Source: Linanthus parryae
Taxonomy: Eukaryota; Streptophyta; Magnoliopsida; Ericales; Polemoniaceae
Direction: 5' to 3'
Assembly: GCA_023055425.1 (NCBI GenBank)
Contig: JALGPY010000007.1
Location: forward strand, 13,898,001-13,962,000
Length of the DNA stretch: 64,000 bases
Below, in pieces: positions 23,944 to 35,273 of the stretch. How positions within the stretch are numbered: the first letter of the stretch is position 1; each line of letters begins with the position of its first letter. The position numbers were made by a program, and so were the translations under genes. A model generated the notes under the pieces. That model worked only from the letters and a program-made list of their open reading frames with translations. It was not told the origin of the DNA and ran no database searches.

Positions 23944-26900
23944 TGAAATAACCCGGGATCTCGGTTCAGGGTTAAAGAGACAATCGACAACCAAAAATAG
24001 AAATATGCTATTAAGATTACATTTCGGTTAGTGTATACAACAAATCTTCTCGAAATAAGTCTACACAAAAGTAAATAATTATAAAGTGTGTGATGTTCTA
24101 AATGATCTAACTTAAGCACGCAGCTTCGTCTCGATTCGGCGTTCCCATCCCCCACTTTGATTGACGACCTGTGGTTTTAAAATGGCAAAAGCCGACGCAG
24201 TTTTGAAGAAATTAATCAGTAAAAACTGAATAAGTACACACTACGACATGTAAAGCAACGAGTGGCACGGAAGCATGAGTTGAAACAAACCAGAAGATTT
24301 AAAGAGTAAAACTATCATATTGGAGAATTTGGATCAACTTGAAGTAACCGAGTAACAAAAACCTCTCAATAATAACATTGAGAAACCACGAGTAGTTGGT
24401 AAAATATCCAGAGTTAACAAGTTCATTTGAACTGATAACGATAGTAGTTCATGAGTAGCCAAGATTTACAATTCATTTCAATCGATTAGGGCATATCAAG
24501 AGCCACAAACAACATTAATAAGTAGTCAATTTATAATTTCGACTTTAATCAACAGTTTAATTTAGCTGAGGCGTGTCAAGAGCCACCAGCAGGATCGATG
24601 TAAACAGAGGGATCACGAAATAATCACTAAGGGTTCCTTCTAGGGTCTATCAAACCCTATTTCACCCGAGCGTTAAGGGAGCCCATTCGTCAACCCCGCT
24701 CACAACATTAGCTAAAAGGCCTTAAGTGTCGACACCCCTATACCGTAGTGACCCTTACAAGTATAAGTAGCACTCTATAGCTCTATAAAACCCCTTGGAC
24801 TCAATATCTTGATACATTTTGGCTCATCGGGGGCGGATTTGTGAACATTAATGTTCTATCCAATAATAAGAAGCATTGCTTCAATGGTCTTAGCCATAAG
24901 AAAATGGAGGATCGCTTGACGCCTCCCATTAATAACAGTACTCTGTACATCGTCCTAAGTCTATTAGAGGTATTTGATTTATTCTCTTTCACATAACCAA
25001 GATCAGAATATCAAAATTTCACAAGTCATTTCCGAGAGTTCTCAAAGGAGATGAATAAAATAGTTTAACAACTTTCGAGTGGAAAACATGCATTCTCACA
25101 CTATTTCATATAACAAACATTCATTTGAAACATCAAGCACTTACGCATATTTTGATATGAAAAGGCCGTACATATGTACTTACCTCTGAGCCATGAAAGG
25201 CGCAAAGCAACGCTAGCACTCCTACAACGCTCGTCTCCGAGTCTCACCGTAGATGCAGCAACACGAAAACGTACGTCTACTTCGAACGATCCTTAATAAC
25301 GGCTGGATATACACAAGTAAAGTATACAACCTATTAGCATATATCCTCTATATGAGGTTTTATGCAAGAATGCAATAAAATGCAGGTCACGCAAGCTAAC
25401 TTGACCAAAATGCCCCTAATACTTTGAAACTGTCCAGTACAGTCCCTGATTGTGCCTGGACCCCATATTACACTCATACTGGCCCAACAACATCCAAGAG
25501 TGACTCTTAACTCATCCATATGAACTTAGCATCGAGATCTACAACTTTCAGTAAATTACACTTAGCCCCTAAAGTTTGCTAAAATTACAGAAAGACCCCC
25601 ACCATTGATTTGATAACTCCCGAGTCAAATAATTCATTCTTAAGGCTCCAAGTATCCTCCTAAGTCAGGTTGTTGGTCTCAAAACATTAACTTTGTTCAA
25701 ATGCAAAGTTTTAATTAATTGCACATAGGCCCCCGAAGTTTAGTAAAACTGCAAAAAGACCCCCACATTTGACTTGGTCAACCCTAGCCCAGAATTACAT
25801 ACAAGTACTCCAAACACGCATACAAGACATGCTGACAAACTCCAAGTTACTAAACTAACCTCAATTCAAAGTTTAAGTGAAATGACTATTTTGCCCCTCC
25901 TATACAGTTCAGTCAAACTAGGGTTTGCGAAAAGTCAAACTTGGTCAAACATGATATTTAGACTCAAAATATGAATACGAGCAAGTTTAGTGAAGAACAC
26001 TAAGGCTAGAAATGTCATTTAGAGTGTCGAATTCAAAAGTCAAATATAGAAGAAAATCGACTCAACTAGTCAACTTTAGAGCTGATTTGTAATCAATTGA
26101 GGGGGATACTTGAAAATCTGAGAATAGGGTTTTGAAGACGATAGTTCAAGGATTCCAGAACATATTTTAACTCCTACAAACTCCAAGTATACAAAGAGAT
26201 ATCGCTAGCCAAAGTTGGATGAAAATCACGATTCACTACTTAGAAAAATTCGAGAGAGTTTCATGAGTTGAAACTAGCAACTTTAGGCTCGTTTTGTGAG
26301 CAATCCGTTATAAATTTGAACATGACCCAGAGACGATGATTTGAAGTATTATATACCAGCTACACATAGGAGAAAACAGATCTAAATTTCATTAAGTTTT
26401 GAAGAAGATACAAGGGTTTGAAAATGGGTGTTTCACCATGACTTTTCATACTTAGAATTTTTTTGGCACTTGGCAGCGAAGAACACAACAACCACTTCGC
26501 TAACTAGCCATGTTCAAGCCCAATTTCAGAGGGTTTAGAGATGAAATTGGACCACGAAATCCAAACGAAACTTGTAGCTAGCATACCCAGGATTACACAG
26601 GAAGAAACCGTGCGTGATTTGGACAAGAAATGAAGGAGTTACAAACACTTAAACAGGAGCAGTTTATGAACCGAAAACCATGAAATTCAAGAATCAAACT
26701 GCGATGATTTGTTGTTACAGTCAATTTTGGATGATCTAAACGTGTTCTAGACATGATTAGGAGCATGCTCATGCTTTCAATCGATCAAAACAAGCAAGAA
26801 AACGGACTGTATTGAGCTCTGCATTTACCGGCGGCCATGGAGGATTCCGGCGACCAACCGCTCGGTTTCCGGCACTCCACGAGCTTCCCGTCGATTTCTG

Positions 26901-27897
26901 GGTTGGTGGATGACTTTATCTACGTCCAGGAGGTACGGGTATGTCTTCGGGGTGAGAAAACAAGCTGGAAACGAAGGGTTTACCGAGCTCGGTGGTTATG
27001 GTGGTTTCCGGTGATGGTAGCAGTTTCCGGCGAGTATCCTGCCCACCTCCTCGGTTAGGATTCGCGTTCTAGGGGTATGTGATGACTTCAACGACATCCA
27101 GGGACCTCAAGGGTAACAGGAAGCTCCGAACATATCAACAATTGAAGAAATTCGTCGTCTCCGGCGAGATGAAGCAAAACCCGACGGTGAAAGACCCAGA
27201 TTCCGACGAGGGTGAATCCAGCGAGTTGGCGCACGAATTTGGGCTCCTTTGAATCCCCTTGACCTCGCCAAACACAAGGGGTGGTTTAGAATCAGTGAAT
27301 TGCAACGGAGAAGGAGAATTCGGACGATTACCAAGTTAGGGTTCGTACCTTCAAGTTGGGATTTCTCTCTCGATACACCTCCTAATTTAAAATTGATTTG
27401 TGCATTTTGCTCTCCCCGTCACCCTCTATCTCCATCTATAGCAGTTTTTGAAATGGAAGTGTGGTGGTGGTGCTAGGGTGGTAGTTGTGGTGGTTGTTCT
27501 TGAGGGAAGAAGAAGAAGAAGAAGAAGATGATGAAAGAGATGAGTTCTCTCTCTCTCTCTTTCTCTCCACAATCTGATTGTGGGTAAGGTGGAGAAGATG
27601 TTGCCACCTCACCTAGAGATGTGCCAAATTGGAGTAGACAAGTGGCAAGCATGCATGTGGGTCAAAGTGTATTTTTCTAAACTTTAGGGTACATTTAGAA
27701 ATAGAGCTTCCTACTTAATTTCAGATAATTGCACAACCACCCCGAACACCTCTAGTGCTCAAAAATTATTCTACGACTCTCAAATATTGCAAACACTCCG
27801 AGATGCCAACTTTAAAGCCGTGACAAACTATTTACAAATTCGCCCCCAAAGTCTTGATATTGCACTTAGAGTCGGATTGAAAAATAGGGGTGTTACA
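23944..27897 (-). repeat. LTR C of the array
   Basis: 3954 bp. Its first part is closest to LTR B (same 2-bp deletion near 24372, TGAAATAACCC end). Its far part shares GTGCATTTTGC (near 27403) with LTR A instead. This mosaic is what exchange between LTRs would produce. Confidence 0.9.
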
Positions 27898-28638
27898 GTC
27901 TACCCACCTTAAAAGAATCTTCGTCCTCGAAGATCTCATACTATACTTACCCCTATACACATGAAATGAAGGTGAAATGCAGTACCGTGACTCAGTCTAT
28001 ATGACTTAATCAGACAAGTACCTAAACTGTTCTCGTCGAATGTTCTGCTCCCAAAAGATGGCTTCCTTATTTGGTCAACTAGAAACACCTTAACCGGAAG
28101 AAATTTCTCATGCTTACTCTCCGCACAACGAGGTCTATTATGATTCTATATATTACTATCCAGCCTAGACTCGCACACAATAGGGTTTCGTATATGGCTA
28201 GTACAAGTAAAAGTTCGAAACAAGATTTTGAAAGTTCAATGACAACATACAAGTTCTCAATTTTAGAAACTACTCAAAAATTTGCTAGAATTTATACAAA
28301 TCTCGAAACTTTTAGACAAATTCTTTTATCAAGACTAATATGTTGTTTTGCTTGAATCATCCACGTTAAAAATGTCGTCTTACCTCTATAAGGTTAGATA
28401 AACCAATCACCTAAAGTGTTCCACGCATACGAGGGAGAAAGGACCTATGTGTCGTCACACAACGTGCCTCTCTAACACAACTCGCATGTGCTTCAAATGT
28501 TCCAATTTAGTCTACACAGCGGGTACAACTTATAGTACCGTCGTACTAAGAGTCGCGCCAGCGGACTGATAGACAAAGTGGTCCATATCACTTGGCATTT
28601 GGTAGCTTGAAACGTCAATAATTTTTCAGAAACCAATA

Positions 28639-28696
<58 letters not shown>

Positions 28697-29222
28697 ATTA
28701 TTATGATTATTATTATTATTATTATTTTTGTCAAACACTTTCTAATTTTGGGAAGGAACTAAGTCAAATTTAGCTCAAAATAAATCAAAGTCAAACTAAT
28801 GTTTTAAAGTTCGTCACTCGTAGGTGCGAAAGAATGGTCTCGGGGTTTTCTAAGTCACATCATTGTTACTCTCTCGTCGAGAAATTACTTACAACAATAA
28901 AGAGTCAAGGATACGCATCACACAACTACGACAAACAATTTGATATAAATAGGCATGTCACATAAATATTGCTCCTGTAAAAAGGCAAGTAAACCTTGCA
29001 TGAACATCTCATATAGTCATTAATATTTAATCAACATACACGGTACGAGTCGAAATTCATAATACGTAAGTACCCAACTCCCCGACGACTTGTTTACTTG
29101 TTATTGCCATATTGGGTTATCCTAATCGATTTTAAATTTTGAAAACATTTTATCTTTCTTATTCTCTACTAACGGAAATCGAAAAGTCACTTTAACCGGA
29201 GAACCGAAGCTCTGATACCAGC
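27898..29222 (-). mobile_element. Internal segment INT3 of the array, with intact primer site
   Basis: 1325 bp, the most distinct of the three internal segments. Its primer site (29209-29220) reads TGGTATCAGAGC, two bases inside LTR D, and is unmutated. Its (ATT)n tract (about 28639-28725) is interrupted by ATTAATATTATTATGATT. No coding domain is visible. Confidence 0.87.
29209..29220 (-). promoter_or_regulatory. Intact tRNA-iMet primer site, array unit D
   Basis: TGGTATCAGAGC on the minus strand next to LTR D. It is the only one of the three array primer sites without a mismatch, which marks LTR D as the functional 5' LTR of the original insertion. Confidence 0.85.
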
Positions 29223-32200
29223 TGAAACAACCCGGGATCTCGGTTCAGGGTTAAAGAGACAATCGACAACCAAAAATAGAAATATGCTATTAAGATTACA
29301 TTTCGGTTAGTGTATACAACAAATCTTCTCGAAATAAGTCTACACAAAAGTAAATAATTATAAAGTGTGTGATGTTCTAAATGATCTAACTTAAGCACGC
29401 AGCTTCATCTCGATTCGGCGTTCCCATCCCCCACTTTGATTGACGACCTGCGGTTTTAAAATGGCAAAAGCCGACGCAGTTTTGAAGAAATTGATCAGTA
29501 AAAACTGAATAAGTACACACTACGACATGTAAAGCAACGAGTGGCACGGAAGCATGAGTTGAAACAAACCAGAAGATTTAAAGAGTAAAACTATCATATT
29601 GGAGAATTTGAATCAACTTGAAGTAACCGAGTAACAAAAACCTCTCAATTTAATAACATTGAGAAACCACGAGTAGTTGGTAAAATATCCAGAGTTAACA
29701 AGTTCATTTGAACTGATAACGATAGTAGTTCATGAGTAGCCAAGATTTACAATTCATTTCAATCGATTAGGGCATATCAAGAGCCACAAACAACATTAAT
29801 AAGTAGTCAATTTATAATTTCGACTTAAATCAACAGTTTAATTTAGCTGAGGCGTGTCAAGAGCCACCAGCAGGATCGATGTAAACAGAGGGATCACGAA
29901 ATAATCACTAAGGGTTCCTTCTAGGGTCTATCAAACCCTATTTCACCCGAGCGTTAAGGGAGCCCATTCGTCAACCCCGCTCACAACATTAGCTAAAAGG
30001 CCTTAAGTGTCGACACCCCTATACCGTAGTGACCCTTACAAGTATAAGTAGCACTCTATAGCCCTATAAAACCCCTTGGCCTCAATATCTTGATACATTT
30101 TGGCTCATCGGGGGCGGATTTGTGAACATTAATGTTCTATCCAATAATAAGAAGCATTGCTTCAATGGTCTTAGCCATAAGAAAATGGAGGATCGCTTGA
30201 CGCCTCCCATTAATAACAGTACTCTGTACATTGTCCTAAGTCTATTAGAGGTATTTTATTTCTTCTCTTTCACATAACCAAGATCAGAATATCAAAATTT
30301 CACAAGTCATTTCCGAGAGTTCTCAAAGGAGATGAATAAAATAGTTTAACAACTTTCGAGTGGAAAACATGCATTCTCACACTATTTCATATAACAAACA
30401 TTCATTTGAAACATCAAGCACTTACGCATATTTTGATATGAAAAGGCCGTACATATGTACTTACCTCTGAGCCATGAAAGGCGCAAAGCAACGCTAGCAC
30501 TCCTACAACGCTCGTCTCCGAGTCTCACCGTAGATGCAGCAACACGAAAACGTACGTCTACTTCGAACGATCCTTAATAACGGCTGGATATACACAAGTA
30601 AAGTATACAACCTATTAGCATATATCCTCTATATGAGGTTTTATGCAAGAATGCAATAAAATGCAGGTCACGCAAGCTAACTTGACCAAAATGCCCCTAA
30701 TACTTTGAAACTGTCCAGTACAGTCCCTGATTGTGCCTGGACCCCATATTACACTCATACTGGCCCAACAACATCCAAGAATGACTCTTAACTCATCCAT
30801 ATGAACTTAGCATCGAGATCTACAACTTTCAGTAAATTACACTTAGCCCCTAAAGTTTGCTAAAATTACAGAAAGACCCCCACCATTGATTTGATAACTC
30901 CCGAGTCAAATAATTCATTCTTAAGGCTCCAAGTATCCTCCTAAGTCAGGTTGTTGGTCTCAAAACATTAACTTTGTTCAAATGCAAAGTTTTAATTAAT
31001 TGCACATAGGCCCCCGAAGTTTAGTAAAACTGCAAAAAGACCCCCACATTTGACTTGGTCAACCCTAGCCCAGAATTACATACAAGTACTCCAAACACGC
31101 ATACAAGACATGCTGACAAACTCCAAGTTACTAAACTAACCTCAATTCAAAGTTTAAGTGAAATGACTATTTTGCCCCTCCTATACAGTTCAGTCAAACT
31201 AGGGTTTGCGAAAAGTCAAACTTGGTCAAACATGATATTTAGACTCAAAATATGAATACGAGCAAGTTTCGTGAAGAACACTAAGGCTAGAAATGTCATT
31301 TAGAGTGTCGAATTCAAAAGTCAAATATAGAAGAAAATCGACTCAACTAGTCAACTTTAGAGCTGATTTGTAATCAATTGAGGGGGATACTTGAAAATCT
31401 GAGAATAGGGTTTTGAAGACGATAGTTCAAGGATTCCAGAACATATTTTAACTCCTACAAACTCCAAGTATACAAAGAGATATCGCTAGCCAAAGTTGGA
31501 TGAAAATCACGATTCACTACTTAGAAAAATTCGAGAGAGTTTCATGAGTTGAAACTAGCAACTTTAGGCTCGTTTTGTGAGCAATCCGTTATAAATTTGA
31601 ACATGACCCAGAGACGATGATTTGAAGTATTATATACCAGCTACACATAGGAGAAAACAGATCTAAATTTCATTAAGTTTTGAAGAAGATACAAGGGTTT
31701 GAAAATGGGTGTTTCACCATGACTTTTCATACTTAGAATTTTTTTGGCACTTGGCAGCGAAGAACACAACAACCACTTCGCTAACTAGCCATGTTCAAGC
31801 CCAATTTCAGAGGGTTTAGAGATGAAATTGGACCACGAAATCCAAACGAAACTTGTAGCTAGCATACCCAGGATTACACAGGAAGAAACCGTGCGTGATT
31901 TGGACAAGAAATGAAGGAGTTACAAACACTTAAACAGGAGCAGTTTATGAACCGAAAACCATGAAATTCAAGAATCAAACTGTGATGATTTGTTGTTACA
32001 GTCAATTTTGGATGATCTAAACGTGTTCTAGACATGATTAGGAGCATGCTCATGCTTTCAATCGATCAAAACAAGCAAGAAAACGGACTGTATTGAGCTC
32101 TGCACTTACCGGCGGCCATGGAGGATTCCGGCGACCAACCGCTCGGTTTCCGGCACTCCACGAGCTTCCTGTCGATTTCTGGGTTGGTGGATGACTTTAT

Positions 32201-33172
32201 CTACGTCCAGGAGGTACGGGTATGTCTTCGGGGTGAGAAAACAAGCTGGAAACGAAGGGTTTACCGAGCTCGGTGGTTATGGTGGTTTCCGGTGATGGTA
32301 GCAGTTTCCGGCGAGTATCCTGCCCACCTCCTCGGTTAGGATTCGTGTTCTAGGGGTATGTGATGACTTCAACGACATCCAGGGACCTCAAGGGTAACAG
32401 GAAGCTCCGAACATATCAACAATTGAAGAAATTCATCGTCTCCGGCGAGATGAAGCAAAACCCGACGGTGAAGGACCCAGATTCCGACGAGGGTGAATCC
32501 AGCGAGTTGGCGCACGAATTTGGGCTCCTTTGAATCCCCTTGACCTCGCCAAACACAAGGGGTGGTTTAGAATCAGTGAATTGCAACGGAGAAGGAGAAT
32601 TCGGACGATTACCAAGTTAGGGTTCGTACCTTCAAGTTGGGATTTCTCTCTCGATACACCTCCTAATTTAAAATTGATTTGTGCCTTTTGCTCTCCCCGT
32701 CACCCTCTAACTCCATCTATAGCAGTTTTTGAAATGGAAGTGTGGTGGTGGTGCTAGGGTGGTAGTTGTGGTGGTTGTTCTTGAGGGAAGAAGAAGAAGA
32801 AGATGATGAAAGAGATGAGTTCTCTCTCTCTCTCTTTCTCTCCACAATCTGATTGTGGGTAAGGTGGAGAAGATGTTGCCACCTCACCTAGAGATGTGCC
32901 AAATTGGAGTAGACAAGTGTCAAGCATGCATGTGGGTCAAAGTGTATTTTTCTAAACTTTAGGGTACATTTAGAAATAGAGCTTCCTACTTAATTTCAGA
33001 TAATTGCACAACCACCCCGAACACCTCTAGTGCTCCAAAATCATTCTACGACTCTCAAATATTGCAAACACTCCGAAATGCCAACTTTAAAGCCGTGACA
33101 AACTATTTACAAATTCGCCCCCAAAGTCTTGATATTGCACTTAGAGTCGGCTTGAAAAATAGGGGTGTTACA
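29223..33172 (-). repeat. LTR D of the array (outermost, 5' LTR on minus strand)
   Basis: 3950 bp, TGAAACAACCC...GGGGTGTTACA. It agrees with LTR A against B and C at several sites in its first third (CAATTTAATAAC near 29646, GGCCTCAATATC near 30078, AAGAATGACTC near 30777), as expected if A and D are the two original outer LTRs. ATATA follows at 33173-33177. Confidence 0.9.
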
Positions 33173-33177
33173 ATATA

Positions 33178-35223
33178 TATATAGCGAGCCAACTTATTAA
33201 GCATAATGTGTTATGTGAATGCTAGTGCCTGGTAGCGTGCCTCACACTCGCAGTACCATTTTTTTCTTACGATAGAACTGAAAATTTCTTCGTAGAGCAG
33301 AGGCTGCTGTCCGGTCCGTGTTATAAGTTGGATAAAAGAAGCTTGAGCTGAATTTCTATATTTAATTGACCTCACTTAGGTAAAGGCAAGCTTCTATGCT
33401 CTTCCGCCTCACACGCTATTTGATAATAATATCATTTTATAAATCACCATGTCTTGTGAATATCTGGGTAACGACTCCCCTTTTTTTAATGTTGTTGGGC
33501 GACCACATGAGTCTGGTGGGGCAACCAAGTCCCTTGAGATAGCCAACTGAGGTTGTTCTGGGAACAGTTCGGGTACGTATATCTCTAGACTCTGTGAGTT
33601 TTACATCCATTTCACAGGCGATTGCGACACTACTTTTTGCCTAAAGATTGAAGAATACTCCTTGTACCACCACAAAAAGATAATGCTCAGTTGAGTTAAT
33701 AATATACTGTTTTATATAATAACCTAGAGAAGCAATTTATAATGTTGACTTAAATTTGCCTGCTTGTAAATCTAGTTATCCAATACTATTCATCCATCAT
33801 GGTCCAATTATTTTGTACAATGCAGAAGTATGAATCCAGATTGAAAATATGTCTCTCTTACATGGGTGGTTCGTGAACCCTTCAATGAATGTGTACATGC
33901 TGGCTGTGGGGCTTAGACCAAATAAAATCTTCTGGTATTTGGAACTGTATTATTTGTGCAACATTGAATATTCATGTGCCTAAACATTTGCATATGGTCC
34001 ACCGTTACTTCACTACCTCCTTGTCCCTCTGTTCCTTGTTAGTTAAGCCTTCAGTGAAGCTTGGGACCAAGATCTCTTTCAAGCTCTTGTTTGGCTCGCA
34101 TTTGGGTTATATCTTCCCGAGTAAAGTCAGCCAGCCCCATGACTGAAATGGTACAACGTATCGGATGTGAAGGCTTCACTTGGTTGGAGTTGGAATCACC
34201 AGATCGTTTGTTTCTTGGTCGTATAAACTTGGGACCATGTCTCTATACTATTTAGTATTTACCATCTGCCCTGTCGCTTTTGGATGAGTTTCGGCTTCTG
34301 CTAGAGGAGAAACCAAACCGCAAGATGAATAATTCATTTCACTCGTCTGAAATTGCTGGATTTATTTGAATTATTGGTTTGATAAACTCACCCGCTTTGC
34401 CCTGGTATTGGTAATGTTAGTTTCGTACTTTCAGTTACACATTGCTATCCCTGAAATCCATATTTATTTGATCGGAGCCAGAAATGGATTTAAAATAATT
34501 CCAACAAACTCAACAGAGTCTATTTTAGTGTTCTTTTCCAATTCCAACAGATTTGTTTAAAAACAGAATTGCCGACTCACCTTACCCACATGTACTACTC
34601 CTTGGATTGTAGCCTAAAAGTCCTTTTAACTTTTTAAAGTCGGTCCAACAGAATGGAAGATGAGTCCAGATAACTCTGTGGTTCACATGATCCTTAAGAA
34701 TCTAGATTTGGGAACCCAAACAGATAACATGGGCCTAAATCACTCTTGTGGTCCTACATACTTCGTCGCTCTACTCTCTCTAATTCCGATCTTATCAATA
34801 TCTTATATATATCACGTAAAGTAATACTAACGATATCCAGTTTAGATCGATCGACGCTGCAATATATGAAATACGAAAGATTGGCACCTAATCTTGGAGC
34901 ACCATTGAAAGATACTGTCCTCGCACTTCAAAATAACTTAACCATTGACACCAAAGTTCAAAATAGTGATAAGAGCGTTGAAGACAGTATTAACGGCCGA
35001 GGAAATTTCGATCGCCAGCACGTTCATTAATTCATGGAGTTAAATGCCAATTTTTCATAATATATGCATTACAGTGTCGGCCAACATAAACTACAATGTA
35101 ACAATCATTCAGTGTGCCCGTTTTGAGCATAAAGATATCCACTGAGGAAGCTTCAAGTTGAATGTTCACCGTCATTACTAAGTTCACTCGCAATCATTGA
35201 ACCAACATAAAGGTATTTCCTCC
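33178..35223. other. Intergenic region, nothing recognised
   Basis: About 2 kb between the LTR array and the GDSL gene. Short plus-strand ORFs at 33889-34146, 34061-34255, 34366-34560 and 34746-35030 have no recognisable domain and no splice-supported extension. I see no RNA gene or transposon end here. Confidence 0.5.
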
Positions 35224-35230
35224 TATAAAA
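35224..35230 (+). promoter_or_regulatory. TATA box of the GDSL gene
   Basis: TATAAAA 44 bp before the ATG at 35274, which predicts a short leader of roughly 15-20 nt. Confidence 0.6.
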
Positions 35231-35273
35231 TGAGGAGAGTCACGTAAAAACTAAGGAAGGGTGAGTATTCATC

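Larger units (their letters stand above)
4986..33172 (-). mobile_element. Tandem multi-LTR array: LTR-INT-LTR-INT-LTR-INT-LTR, non-autonomous Ty3/gypsy-type
   Basis: Four long LTRs alternate with three short internal segments. Plus-strand ends of each LTR are TGAAA(C/T)AACCCGGG and GGGGTGTTACA, so the element reads on the minus strand as TGTAACACCCC...TTTCA. Each internal segment begins (minus) next to an LTR with a tRNA-iMet-like primer site and ends with a polypurine tract before the next LTR. The repeat period is 5266-5279 bp. No gag or pol is present in any internal segment, so the family is non-autonomous. LTR A is split by a copia insertion. A single ATATA duplication brackets the whole array, pointing to one insertion followed by amplification in place. 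Confidence 0.88.

Noticed and set aside
18100..28725. CRISPR-like or satellite array from the regularly spaced (ATT)n blocks
   Set aside because: The spacing merely reflects the 5.3 kb retrotransposon unit, and the blocks are simple microsatellites.
16571..32757. Identical small ORFs (60-81 codons) repeated in each unit, e.g. 16713-16940, 21983-22210, 27249-27476, 32530-32757
   Set aside because: They are conserved only because the LTR or internal DNA itself is repeated. They overlap on both strands, lack known domains and show no codon-position bias that I can see.
4986..33172. Four independent insertions of the same element side by side
   Set aside because: Independent insertions would each have their own target duplication and usually two LTRs. 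The junctions here are direct LTR/internal joins with a constant period and one outer ATATA pair.
33889..34560. Possible small genes between the array and the GDSL gene
   Set aside because: Stops are frequent when the frames are extended, no splice structure restores a family-like protein, and no domain is recognised.
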